From Bacteroidales bacterium (GTDB lineage: Bacteria; Bacteroidota; Bacteroidia; Bacteroidales; UBA932): a stretch of 9,184 bases of DNA. Every line of letters begins with the position of its first letter. Position 1 is the first letter of the stretch. The notes under the pieces are model-generated. The model was not told the DNA's origin and ran no database searches. It worked only from the letters and a program-made list of their open reading frames with translations. Where the stretch lies: NCBI GenBank assembly GCA_016293535.1, contig JAEDEB010000074.1, forward strand, positions 1 through 9,184. The letters run 5' to 3'. Position numbers and translations under genes: made by a program. Positions 1 through 7,659 of this stretch are shown here, piece by piece.

Positions 1-2399
1 GCTGCGATGGCGTCGATGGCAAACTTTGGCCCGGTGAAGCAGTCTCCTCCGACGAAAATATCCTCCTCTGCAGTCTGATAGGTGAGCTTGTCGGCAACAG
101 GATATACGCCCCTGAAGAATTCTACCTTGGTGCCCTCGAAAAGGCTGCCGGCCTGAACTGTCTGGCCTATGGCGAATATGACCAGGTCGGCATCGAGAGT
201 GATTGTATCAGCGTCGTCGAATACAGGGGCGAACCTGTGATCGGCGTCGAATACGGAAACGCATCTGCGGAATACGATTCCCTTTGCCGCCTCGCTGCCG
301 AGAACCTCGACAGGACCCCAGCCCGGCTTGATGACAACCTTGTCTTCTCTTGCCTCGAGCCTCTCCTCAGGAGATGCAGGCATGATGTCCTCTGTCTCGA
401 GAGACAGCATGGTCACGGACTCGGCACCGCTGCGCATCGCAACACGGGCTGCATCTATCGCGACGTTTCCTCCTCCCACGACCACGACCTTGCCGCTGAC
501 AGAGAAGCCTCCGGTATTGGCCTTGTGGAGGAAGTCGATGGCTGTGGTCGTCCCGGAAAGGTTCTCTCCAGGGATGCCCGGCAGCCTGCCACCCTGACAA
601 CCTATGGCAACATAGAAGGCCTTGAAGCCCTCGTCGCGGAGCTGCTGTATGGTGATGTCCTTTCCGACTTCGATGCCGGTACGGACTTCCACCCCTATTT
701 CTTTCATTATATCTATCTCCGCCTTGATGACATCCTTCTCAAGCTTGTAGGAAGGTATGCCGTAACGGAGCATTCCTCCCGGTTCCTCGTTCTTCTCGAA
801 GACCACAGGGTAGTAGCCCATCGTGGCTAGATAGTTGGCGCAGGACATTCCGGCTGGGCCACCGCCTATTATGGCAATCTTCTCCTTCCATCTTCCGAGG
901 TTGGATGCAACAACCACTTCAGGAACGAACCTGGTTTCGGCGTTGAGGTCCTGTTCGGCGATGAATTTCTTTACGGCGTCTATGGCTACCGGCTGGTCTA
1001 TGGTGCCTCTGGTGCAGGCATCCTCGCATCTGCGGTTACATATCCGTCCGCATACCGCAGGGAAAGGATTCTCCCTTTTGATGAGCTCGAGAGCCTCCTT
1101 GTACTTGCCTTCGGCCGCTTTCTTGAGATAACCCTGAACGGCGATATGGGCAGGGCAGGCGGTTTTGCAAGGGGAGGTTCCGCTAGGATAGCAGTTGATT
1201 CTGTTCCTGTCGCGATAGTCCTCGTTCCATTTGTGTTCTCCCCATTTGTTCGTGTCCGGCAGTTCCTGTACTGGGTATGTGATTTCTCCATTCTTCGTAC
1301 AGAGTTTCTGACCGAGTTTGACGGCTCCGGCAGGGCAGTACTCCACACACCGGCCGCAGGCCACGCACTTCTCCTTCTCCACCTTCGCGACGTATGCGCT
1401 TCGGGACATGTTCGGGGTGTTGAAGAGTTGCGAGGTTCTCAGGGCATTGCAAATCTTGACGTTGCAGTTGCAGATGGCGAATATCTTGCCCTCTCCGTCG
1501 ATGTTGGTAATCTGGTGGACGTATCCGTTGTCCTCGGCCCTGCGCAGGATTTCCATCGCCTCTTCGTAGCTGATGTCGCGGCCCCTTCCGCTCTCACGGC
1601 AGTAGTCCGCCATATCTCCCACTCCTATGCACCAGTCGTGGTAATCGTCCGCGCAGCCCTCGTCCAGTTTCTTGCGGCCGTAGCGGCAGGAGCAGATCGA
1701 TGCTCCTATGTGACCTTCGTATTTCTTGAGCCAGTAGGAAATGTGCTCTATGTCAATGGACTCGTTCTCCATCTGTATGGCCTTTTCCACCGGAATGACA
1801 TGCATTCCGATTCCGGCGCCTCCCGGAGGGACCATAGGGGTGATTTTCTCCAGAGGAAGGAAGGTCATCCTTTCGAAGAACATAGCGAGTTCCGGATGCC
1901 TGTCCATCAGATCCGTGTTCATGTTCGTGTACTCGGCCGAACCGGGCACGAAGAGGGGAACCCAGTATTCGCGGTCCTCCCTGTTGTAGGTGGTACCCGG
2001 AATTGGTCCGTCCTTGGTGTATTTGTCCCCGTAGTCATACTCGAGCATTCCAAAATAGGAAAGCTTGTCGAGCAGGGCGTCGAACTCCTCATCCGTGGCG
2101 CAGTAATGCTTCTTCCTGTTCCATTCAACGAGCAGGGGATATGGACGTTTCTCCCTGACTCTCAACGGTTTCTTCGATATGACATCAAGGAGAAGGTCGA
2201 GGGATGCCTCCCTTGTGGCAGCATCCATCTCGTCTTCGAATATACAGGCGAGGCCCCAGTATTCGGGATCGTCCGTGGTTATTCCCCGGATTTTTCCTGG
2301 AACACGGTCAGTGACCTTCCTGACGAATTTCAGGAGTTTTGGATTTGGATTGCTGTCTCCTTTGTGCTTTGGCACATACTTGCTTGAAATTGCCGGCAT
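1..2399 (-). CDS. Multi-cluster Fe-S flavoprotein, GltD/NfnB-like FAD- and NAD(P)-binding oxidoreductase (C-terminus cut by window edge)
   Basis: An open frame runs from ATG (2399-2397) to the left edge, 799 residues with no stop, so the C-terminus is missing. An in-frame TAA three codons upstream (2408-2406) fixes this start; no Shine-Dalgarno is seen. In order: a cysteine-rich region with C236-S-C238, C249, C257, C267 and C310-N-C312-N-V-K-I-C317; a ferredoxin motif C345-x2-C348-x2-C351-x3-C355-P; a Fer4_20-type domain with C411-x3-C415-P and C450-x3-C454-x3-C458-x3-C462; an FAD Rossmann motif IGGGPAG (glycines 512-514); an NAD(P) motif VVGGGNVAIDAAR (642 onward); and the family's closing motif GGDCFTGPKFAIDAIA at the edge. 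Known: the GltD-like module moves electrons between NAD(P)H, FAD and Fe-S clusters in glutamate synthase, NfnB and dihydropyrimidine dehydrogenase. Inferred: cytoplasmic electron-transfer subunit, possibly of a hydrogenase-linked complex because hypB lies 32 bp upstream. True substrate unknown. Annotating it simply as glutamate synthase small subunit would overlook about 400 N-terminal residues. Confidence 0.93.
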   Translation of the reverse strand, partial: MPAISSKYVPKHKGDSNPNPKLLKFVRKVTDRVPGKIRGITTDDPEYWGLACIFEDEMDAATREASLDLLLDVISKKPLRVREKRPYPLLVEWNRKKHYCATDEEFDALLDKLSYFGMLEYDYGDKYTKDGPIPGTTYNREDREYWVPLFVPGSAEYTNMNTDLMDRHPELAMFFERMTFLPLEKITPMVPPGGAGIGMHVIPVEKAIQMENESIDIEHISYWLKKYEGHIGASICSCRYGRKKLDEGCADDYHDWCIGVGDMADYCRESGRGRDISYEEAMEILRRAEDNGYVHQITNIDGEGKIFAICNCNVKICNALRTSQLFNTPNMSRSAYVAKVEKEKCVACGRCVEYCPAGAVKLGQKLCTKNGEITYPVQELPDTNKWGEHKWNEDYRDRNRINCYPSGTSPCKTACPAHIAVQGYLKKAAEGKYKEALELIKRENPFPAVCGRICNRRCEDACTRGTIDQPVAIDAVKKFIAEQDLNAETRFVPEVVVASNLGRWKEKIAIIGGGPAGMSCANYLATMGYYPVVFEKNEEPGGMLRYGIPSYKLEKDVIKAEIDIMKEIGVEVRTGIEVGKDITIQQLRDEGFKAFYVAIGCQGGRLPGIPGENLSGTTTAIDFLHKANTGGFSVSGKVVVVGGGNVAIDAARVAMRSGAESVTMLSLETEDIMPASPEERLEAREDKVVIKPGWGPVEVLGSEAAKGIVFRRCVSVFDADHRFAPVFDDADTITLDADLVIFAIGQTVQAGSLFEGTKVEFFRGVYPVADKLTYQTAEEDIFVGGDCFTGPKFAIDAIA

Positions 2400-2431
2400 G
2401 GTTGGTTATCAGTTTTGTGTTATGTTATTCT

Positions 2432-3106
2432 TCATCGTGCCTTCCAGGCGGCCACCTCGTCGAGCAGCCACTGTGCGAAGGCCTCAATCCCTTCTCCGGT
2501 TCTTGCGGATATTGGCAGAACCCTAGCCTTCGGATTGCGCATCCTTATGTACTCCCTGCATTTGTCCATATCGAAATCGAAGTAGGGGAGCACGTCGATC
2601 TTGTTGATGAGGACAAGGTCGCAGACCGAGAACATCAGTGGGTACTTGAGGGGCTTGTCGTCTCCTTCCGGAACGGAAAGTATCATTGCGTTCCTGCAAC
2701 TTCCGGTATCGAACTCAGCCGGACAGACGAGATTTCCGACATTCTCCAGTATGGCGAGGTCCACGGTTCCGGCCGGGAGATTCTCCAGGCCCTGGCGGGT
2801 CATTTCCGCATCGAGGTGGCACATCCCTCCGGTGTGGAGCTGTATGGACTCCACTCCCGTGGCTTCCCTGATTTTGACGGCATCCACGTCGCTGTCGATG
2901 TCGGCTTCCATTACCGCAATGCGGAGTTTGTCCTTTAGGAGATTGATGGTACGTATCAGGGTGCTGGTCTTTCCGCTGCCGGGAGAGGACATCAGATTCA
3001 GAAGGAACAGCTTCTTTTCTTTCAGCTCAGCCCTGAGCCTGTCAGCGTCCCTGTCGTTGTCTTCAAAGACGCTTTTCTTGATTTCGATTACTTTTACCGG
3101 GTCCAT
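2432..3106 (-). CDS. hypB: Hydrogenase nickel-incorporation GTPase HypB
   Basis: Complete 224-residue protein, a usual length for HypB without an N-terminal His-rich tail. Visible G-domain motifs: P-loop SSPGSGKT (40-47), the HypB signature TGGMCHLDAEM with metal-site residues C96 and H97, ENVGNLVCPAEFD with C128, the guanine-specificity motif NKID (168-171) and ISARTGEG near the C-terminus. Known role: HypB hydrolyses GTP while handing nickel, usually from HypA, to the [NiFe]-hydrogenase large subunit; it can also serve urease. The CxxCGC high-affinity nickel motif of E. coli HypB is absent, so only the G-domain metal site is present. It is the first gene of the leftward unit, and the flavoprotein gene starts 32 bp after its stop. 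No hypA or hydrogenase gene is visible here. Start is ATG at 3106; the next gene in that direction is divergent. No clear promoter was found for it. Confidence 0.95.
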   Translation of the reverse strand: MDPVKVIEIKKSVFEDNDRDADRLRAELKEKKLFLLNLMSSPGSGKTSTLIRTINLLKDKLRIAVMEADIDSDVDAVKIREATGVESIQLHTGGMCHLDAEMTRQGLENLPAGTVDLAILENVGNLVCPAEFDTGSCRNAMILSVPEGDDKPLKYPLMFSVCDLVLINKIDVLPYFDFDMDKCREYIRMRNPKARVLPISARTGEGIEAFAQWLLDEVAAWKAR

Positions 3107-3192
3107 TCAACAAAAATGGCGATAAATCAGGATATATGCAAGGCAAGTTCTCACGTATGTCGGGAGAGTGTCGATATTTCAAGATTACTGAT

Positions 3193-3201
3193 TACATTTG
3201 C
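3193..3201 (+). promoter_or_regulatory. Bacteroides-type -7 promoter element for the TPR-LuxR gene
   Basis: The bases TACATTTGC match the Bacteroidota -7 consensus TAnnTTTGY at every fixed position, inside the divergent gap between hypB and the regulator. No convincing TTTG -33 element lies 19-21 bp upstream, so the promoter may be weak or activator-dependent. Transcription would begin a few bases downstream (around 3205-3209), which places the TTG at 3198 outside the transcript and favours the TTG at 3225 as the translation start. Assigned by consensus only. Confidence 0.5.
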
Positions 3202-3224
3202 GTTCCGACCAAAACCAGATTGCT

Positions 3225-4733
3225 TTGAAAGCCCTGAAATCATTGTTATTCTCAATACTTTTGTCCGTTGCAGCCCCGGCAGCGCTCCAGGGAGCGCGCA
3301 GCTCGGTTCCAGATTCGCTCTTCGTCTCTTTTTGCAGCCGTGAGTACCTCGATTCGGTGTACCGTGACTGTGCAATGGAAGCCAGCATGGAAGAGACGGA
3401 GTGCCTTCAGGCGATGACCGACAACCTTATGGCGGAATGGGCTTATGAGAACAGTCTCCTAGGCCTCTCGGAGTATTATGTCCAAAAGGCAATTGATTCC
3501 GCCTCCGGAGATGATGCCCTCATGGCCGACTGCCTGAGCCGGGCTTGCATACTGGAGCAGCGCAAAGGCAATCTGGTCGCCGCCATAGGCTATGCTGAAC
3601 GATGCCTCGAAATAGACCGTATGGTGGGCAATCAGGAAAATATCAGTTCCTCCCTGAACAACATAGCAGGTCTTTATCTGACTTTCGGCCAGGCAGATAT
3701 CGCTCGCAAGTATATAGATGAAGCCCTCGTTCTGGAAAGGCGGCTGGACAGGGATGCTCCCTTGGCAGTACGGCTGGGAATGGCTTCGGAGATATACCTT
3801 AAACTCTCTCTGGCAGAGGAAGCTCTGGACTTTGCCTCCGAGGCCTGCCGCCTGGACAGCCTTGCGGGAAGAGAGGCAAGGTACGCCATCAGGCTCTGCC
3901 AGAAGGCTTCCGCACTTACCGCCCTGTCCAGAGACAGCGAGGCCGAGAGGGACCTTGACACAGCCATCCCCCTGCTGCGCCGCTTTAACAACGTCAATTC
4001 CCTGTCCATCGCCTATGTCCAACTTGGGGAGATCTGTCTTCGCGCCGGCAGGGAGAGTGAGGCAGGAGAAGCCTTTGCTGAGTGCGTGTCGCTTGCCTCC
4101 TCCTACGGCAATAATTATATTGAAGCTCGTGGCCGCAAGGGTTTGTGGCTTCTGAACCGCGACAAGGCGCCGTCAGTGGCTCTTGTCCATCTGGAGAGGT
4201 ACAATGAAATCCAGGCGAGCATCGCCTCGGACAGAGCCGTAAGTGAACTGACGCGTTTCAATGTCCGCTACGAGACACTGAAAAAGGAACAGATTATCTC
4301 AATGCAGCACCAGAAACTCAAATGGGGCGGCATTTGTCTGGGGCTTATGCTCATTATGCTCGTTTCCTCTGCATCCGCGCTGCTATTCTACCGGCGAAGC
4401 TCGAAGTTGTTCGAGGAGAAGAATGCCATTCTGGTAAAGAATGCTCTTGAAACAGACCGTCTCCTGATGCTTTCCCGTCATAATATGGAGAAGGAACTGA
4501 AGGAGGAGATAGAATCCATGGATTATGAACTGCCTCCGGTCAAACTTACTTCGAGGGAACTGCAGATTGCGCGCCTCAGTTGCGAAGGACTTCTTAGCAA
4601 GGAGATAGCAGACCATCTGGGAATATCGCAGCGCACGGTCGAGACACACAAGAACAATCTCTACAGAAAGCTCGGCATCAACAATATGGCGGAGCTTGTT
4701 TCATACGTTCACAAGGCTGGTTTGTCTAAGTAA
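3225..4733 (+). CDS. Membrane-tethered TPR sensor with C-terminal LuxR-type HTH (one-component regulator)
   Basis: 502 residues from TTG at 3225 (511 from an alternative TTG at 3198). There is an in-frame TGA at 3189-3191, and the first in-frame ATG (about 3375) would delete the signal peptide. TTG-3225 gives MKALKSLLFSILLSVAAPA, a good Sec signal, and lies downstream of the probable transcription start. Order, numbered from 3225: signal peptide (1 to about 20); helical TPR-like repeats (about 60-340), with recognisable units such as SLNNIAGLYLTFGQADIARK; one transmembrane helix (about 367-389, WGGICLGLMLIMLVSSASAL); a charged linker; LuxR/GerE HTH (441-500) with LTSRELQIARL, SKEIADHLGISQRTVETHK and YRKLGI. 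No kinase or receiver domain is present. Inferred topology: TPRs in the periplasm, DNA-binding domain at the inner face of the membrane, so a signal or protein partner outside could directly alter transcription. Target unknown; candidates are its own promoter, the divergent hypB unit and the downstream sensor and lipoprotein genes. Confidence 0.88.
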   Translation: MKALKSLLFSILLSVAAPAALQGARSSVPDSLFVSFCSREYLDSVYRDCAMEASMEETECLQAMTDNLMAEWAYENSLLGLSEYYVQKAIDSASGDDALMADCLSRACILEQRKGNLVAAIGYAERCLEIDRMVGNQENISSSLNNIAGLYLTFGQADIARKYIDEALVLERRLDRDAPLAVRLGMASEIYLKLSLAEEALDFASEACRLDSLAGREARYAIRLCQKASALTALSRDSEAERDLDTAIPLLRRFNNVNSLSIAYVQLGEICLRAGRESEAGEAFAECVSLASSYGNNYIEARGRKGLWLLNRDKAPSVALVHLERYNEIQASIASDRAVSELTRFNVRYETLKKEQIISMQHQKLKWGGICLGLMLIMLVSSASALLFYRRSSKLFEEKNAILVKNALETDRLLMLSRHNMEKELKEEIESMDYELPPVKLTSRELQIARLSCEGLLSKEIADHLGISQRTVETHKNNLYRKLGINNMAELVSYVHKAGLSK

Positions 4734-4752
4734 ATATACTTAGTTACCCCAC

Positions 4753-4777
4753 GAAACCCTCGTTGAGGGCTTCTTTT
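4753..4777 (+). terminator. Probable Rho-independent terminator after the TPR-LuxR gene
   Basis: A hairpin with arms GAAACCCTC (4753-4761) and GAGGGCTTC (4765-4773), loop GTT and one A-C mismatch, is followed by a short T run (4774-4777). It lies about 20 bp after the regulator's stop codon and 47 bp before the next start, so the two sensor genes are probably separate transcription units or are partly attenuated. The T tract is short, so termination may be incomplete. Confidence 0.6.
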
Positions 4778-4823
4778 GTCCGATCTCCTTTGGTAATTTA
4801 GATTTCTTAAGGACTCAGACCGG

Positions 4824-7640
4824 ATGAAGGAGTGTATTCTTATACTGACGGCTGCTTTTCTGGCAGCCTCGTGTCATAGAGACACTGTCCCCGTCGAAAC
4901 TCTCAGGGGGCAGGTTGACAGCGCCGTATATTCGACTGGAGATACTGATTCGCTTTCAGTTCTCTTGGAAGCATACAGCAAGGCGGGCAACACCTATGGG
5001 GAGATGCTGGCTGCCCGGGAACTCGGCTTGAAACTCAGGAAAGACAGCCGTTTCTATGATGCCATAGATGTCCACAAGAGGGGACTCGCCGCGGCGGAGA
5101 AACTGCGCGACACCGTTCAGGCGGTCCAGGCTCTCAACAATATCGGCACCAATTACCGCCGTCTCGGCATACTCGACGAGGCTTCTTCCTGGCATTACAA
5201 GGCCCTGAACCTCTGTGACCAGTATTCAGGAACTCTCAATCCCGGGGACAGGAAAGCCCTCAAGAACAGGGTAGTCAGTCTCAACGGCATAGGCAACGTT
5301 CAGCTGACCATGGGAAATGACGTGGAGGCTGAATCAGCCTTCCGGCAGGCCCTCAAGGGCGAGAGTGCCCTGGGCAGCGCTTTGGGACAGGCCATCAATT
5401 ATGCAAATCTGGGTTCCATCCTGGAATCCAGGGAGATGAATGACTCTGCCCGTTTCTATTATGAAAAGTCCATGGAATTCAACAGGTTGGCCAAGTCCGA
5501 CCTGGGTATTTCCCTCTGTTATGCGCATTTTGGCCGCTTGGCCGAGAAGGAGGGGGACTATGCCGCTGCCATAGTCGAATACGGGAAGGCATACGAGATT
5601 ATGGAGGGCAGTTCCGATGTCTGGCATTGGCTTGAATCCGCCGTATCGCTGGTAAGGGCCCATATCAATGCCGGCAATCTGGACAGGGCGTCCTTCTATC
5701 TGGACAAGGCGATGAAGGAGGCCGAAAGAATATCCTCGATGGAATATCTGGCCGAGGTTTACCGTCTGGACTATCTCATCCAGAAGCAAAGGGGCAATTC
5801 CGCTCTGGCTCTGAAGAGCTATGTGAAGAGCCGGGAGTATGCCGACAGCGTGACCAGCGAGAAGAATCTGAACCATATACAGAATGTCCGGGTGGGCTAT
5901 GAGAGGGAGCGGAAGCAGCAGGAAATCGATATGCTGAACCGCAGCTGGGAGGCGGAGAGACACGTCAGAAATGCCCTGCTCACAATGTCCCTGATAGCCC
6001 TGCTGCTGACAGTTGCCACCATTGTGGTACTCGTTTACATGATTACGCTCAGGAACCGCAACCAGAAGATGCTCAAGGAGATGGAAACGATGAAGAGCAA
6101 CTTCTTTACCAATATCACCCACGAGTTCCGCACTCCGCTTACGGTCATTCATTCGGCTGCCGGGCACATAATGAAGGAGACGCCCGTTGACAGTCCTCTC
6201 CACCGGGATGCCGAGGACATAATGCGCCACGGGAAGAGTCTGCTCAGTCTGATCAACCAGATACTTGACATAGCGAAGCTCAGTTCCGGCAGCGGATGCT
6301 GTCCCGAGTATTGCAGGGGCGACATTGTCGGCTATGTCACCATGATATGCGAGAGCCACAGGCCTTATGCCAGGACCAGGGACATACGTATAATCTATGC
6401 TCCGGCGGAGCCTTCGGTCGAGATGGATTTCATCCCGGAATATGTGAAACAGACCGTCAGCAACCTGCTTTCCAATGCCATCAAGTTCTCTGCCGAGGGC
6501 GGGCGTATTCTGCTTGTTTCCAGGTGCAGGGAAGGGGACTTCATACTCACCGTCTGCGACGAGGGCAAAGGTATGGCTCCCGAGGTGCTTCGCAACATAT
6601 TCAAGCCTTTCTATCAGGCTCCGGGTCAGTCTATGAGCCTTGGTACAGGCGTTGGACTCCCTATAGTCAAGATGAATGTGGAGGCGATGAAAGGCAGGGT
6701 AGAAGTCCACAGCGCAGTCGGAAAGGGTGCGGTGTTCATCGTAACCCTTCCTTTGAACTGCGGCGAGAAGCCGGGGCGTCACTTCGATTTCAATGACTAT
6801 GTGATGCCGGACAGCATTCCGGAAGCGGAATCCGAGAGCGAGGTGAACGAGGACGTGATACACGAGGGGATGGAGAATGCCACGAGTATCCTGATTGTGG
6901 AGGACACTCCTGAGGTTGCGAGACTGCAGATGAACCAGCTTGATTCCGACTTCAATTATTATTTTGCAAAGAACGGGGAAGAGGGACTTGAAAGAGCCGC
7001 AGCCATAGTTCCGGATCTTATCATCACGGATGTGATGATGCCGGAAATGGACGGCTTCGAATTCTGCCGCAGGGTGCGCGCGTCCGGGGCCCTGAATCAT
7101 ATCCCGGTCATTATGGTGACAGCGAAATGCACACACGAGGACAAGCTTGCCGGGCTTGAGGCGGGCGCAGATGCCTTCCTCGAAAAGCCTTTCCACGCTG
7201 ACGAACTGAACCTCAGGGTGGTCAAGTTGCTCGAGCAGAGGAGTCTGCTTCAGCAGAAGTGGAAATCCGACATCGATGATGGAACCCGGGATCTGAGCGG
7301 GGTTCCGGATTCCAGCCGTAAGTTCATCAATGATTTTACGGATGTAGTCAACAACTGCTTCAAAACGGGAAAACTCGACCATAACACGATTGCCGATGCC
7401 CTCTGCATCACTAGAATCCAGCTCAACAGGAAAGTCAAGGCAATAACCGGTCTTACCACTACAGAATACATCAGCCGCATACGAATCTCTCTCGCCAAGA
7501 AGCTGCTCGATTCCACAGACATTCTTGTCGGTGACATAGCCCTGCGCTGCTGCGTGGATGACGTGGCATACTTCTGCTCGATGTTCAGAAAGGCGACCGG
7601 AATGACACCTACGGCCTGGAGGGCCCGTAACAGGGGTTGA
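4824..7640 (+). CDS. Hybrid two-component system: TPR sensor, histidine kinase, receiver and AraC-type HTH in one protein
   Basis: 938 residues from ATG 4824; an AAGGA at about 4809-4813 is a possible weak ribosome site. Order: N-terminal hydrophobic segment ending LAASC (C17), a lipobox-like signal; TPR-like helices (about 50-350) with motifs such as ALNNIGTNYRRLG; transmembrane helix (about 385-407); HisKA with H433 in FTNITHEFRTPLTVI; HATPase with N-box N551, D579 in DEGKGM and GTGVGLPIVK (607 onward); receiver (688 to about 803) with acidic E693/D694, phosphoacceptor D736 (TDVMMPEMDG), T766 and K788; AraC HTH (about 834-938) ending MFRKATGMTPTAWRAR. All catalytic residues are intact. Known: Bacteroidota hybrid systems sense outside ligands and turn on adjacent operons, but most of the polysaccharide-sensing ones carry beta-propeller plus Y_Y_Y sensors rather than TPRs. 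Inferred: the periplasmic TPRs sense a protein or peptide state and the protein regulates the lipoprotein operon 122 bp downstream. Confidence 0.95.
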   Translation: MKECILILTAAFLAASCHRDTVPVETLRGQVDSAVYSTGDTDSLSVLLEAYSKAGNTYGEMLAARELGLKLRKDSRFYDAIDVHKRGLAAAEKLRDTVQAVQALNNIGTNYRRLGILDEASSWHYKALNLCDQYSGTLNPGDRKALKNRVVSLNGIGNVQLTMGNDVEAESAFRQALKGESALGSALGQAINYANLGSILESREMNDSARFYYEKSMEFNRLAKSDLGISLCYAHFGRLAEKEGDYAAAIVEYGKAYEIMEGSSDVWHWLESAVSLVRAHINAGNLDRASFYLDKAMKEAERISSMEYLAEVYRLDYLIQKQRGNSALALKSYVKSREYADSVTSEKNLNHIQNVRVGYERERKQQEIDMLNRSWEAERHVRNALLTMSLIALLLTVATIVVLVYMITLRNRNQKMLKEMETMKSNFFTNITHEFRTPLTVIHSAAGHIMKETPVDSPLHRDAEDIMRHGKSLLSLINQILDIAKLSSGSGCCPEYCRGDIVGYVTMICESHRPYARTRDIRIIYAPAEPSVEMDFIPEYVKQTVSNLLSNAIKFSAEGGRILLVSRCREGDFILTVCDEGKGMAPEVLRNIFKPFYQAPGQSMSLGTGVGLPIVKMNVEAMKGRVEVHSAVGKGAVFIVTLPLNCGEKPGRHFDFNDYVMPDSIPEAESESEVNEDVIHEGMENATSILIVEDTPEVARLQMNQLDSDFNYYFAKNGEEGLERAAAIVPDLIITDVMMPEMDGFEFCRRVRASGALNHIPVIMVTAKCTHEDKLAGLEAGADAFLEKPFHADELNLRVVKLLEQRSLLQQKWKSDIDDGTRDLSGVPDSSRKFINDFTDVVNNCFKTGKLDHNTIADALCITRIQLNRKVKAITGLTTTEYISRIRISLAKKLLDSTDILVGDIALRCCVDDVAYFCSMFRKATGMTPTAWRARNRG

Positions 7641-7659
7641 AGCTGAAGAATGTTCCTCA

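Noticed and set aside
1146..2387. Plus-strand open frame of 413 codons opposite the flavoprotein gene
   Set aside because: Antisense shadow of a coding region with clear Fe-S and Rossmann motifs; no recognisable motifs of its own.
3110..3118. Minus-strand CATTTTTGT as a -7 element for hypB
   Set aside because: It has one mismatch to TAnnTTTGY and sits so close to the hypB ATG (3106) that transcription would start inside the gene.
3138..3195. Short tandem repeats GCAAGGCAAG (3138-3147) and GATTACTGATTAC (3183-3195) in the divergent promoter region
   Set aside because: Too short and only two units each; no spacing or symmetry that marks a known operator type.
3157..3228. Possible 23-residue upstream peptide (ATG 3157) whose TGA overlaps the TTG start at 3225
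   Set aside because: The overlap looks like translational coupling, but the exact -7 element at 3193-3201 lies inside this frame, so the likely transcript would not include its start. It has no ribosome site and no recognisable sequence.
4794..4801. TAATTTAG as a -7 promoter element for the hybrid kinase
   Set aside because: Mismatched in the key TTTG part, and the nearest TTTG upstream (4775-4778) is only 15 bp away, so it does not meet the consensus.
5334..7382. Long open frame (682 codons) on the minus strand opposite the hybrid kinase gene
   Set aside because: It lies wholly antisense to a gene with complete HisKA, HATPase, receiver and AraC motifs. Its translation shows no domain or signal, and long antisense frames are common opposite genes of this codon bias.
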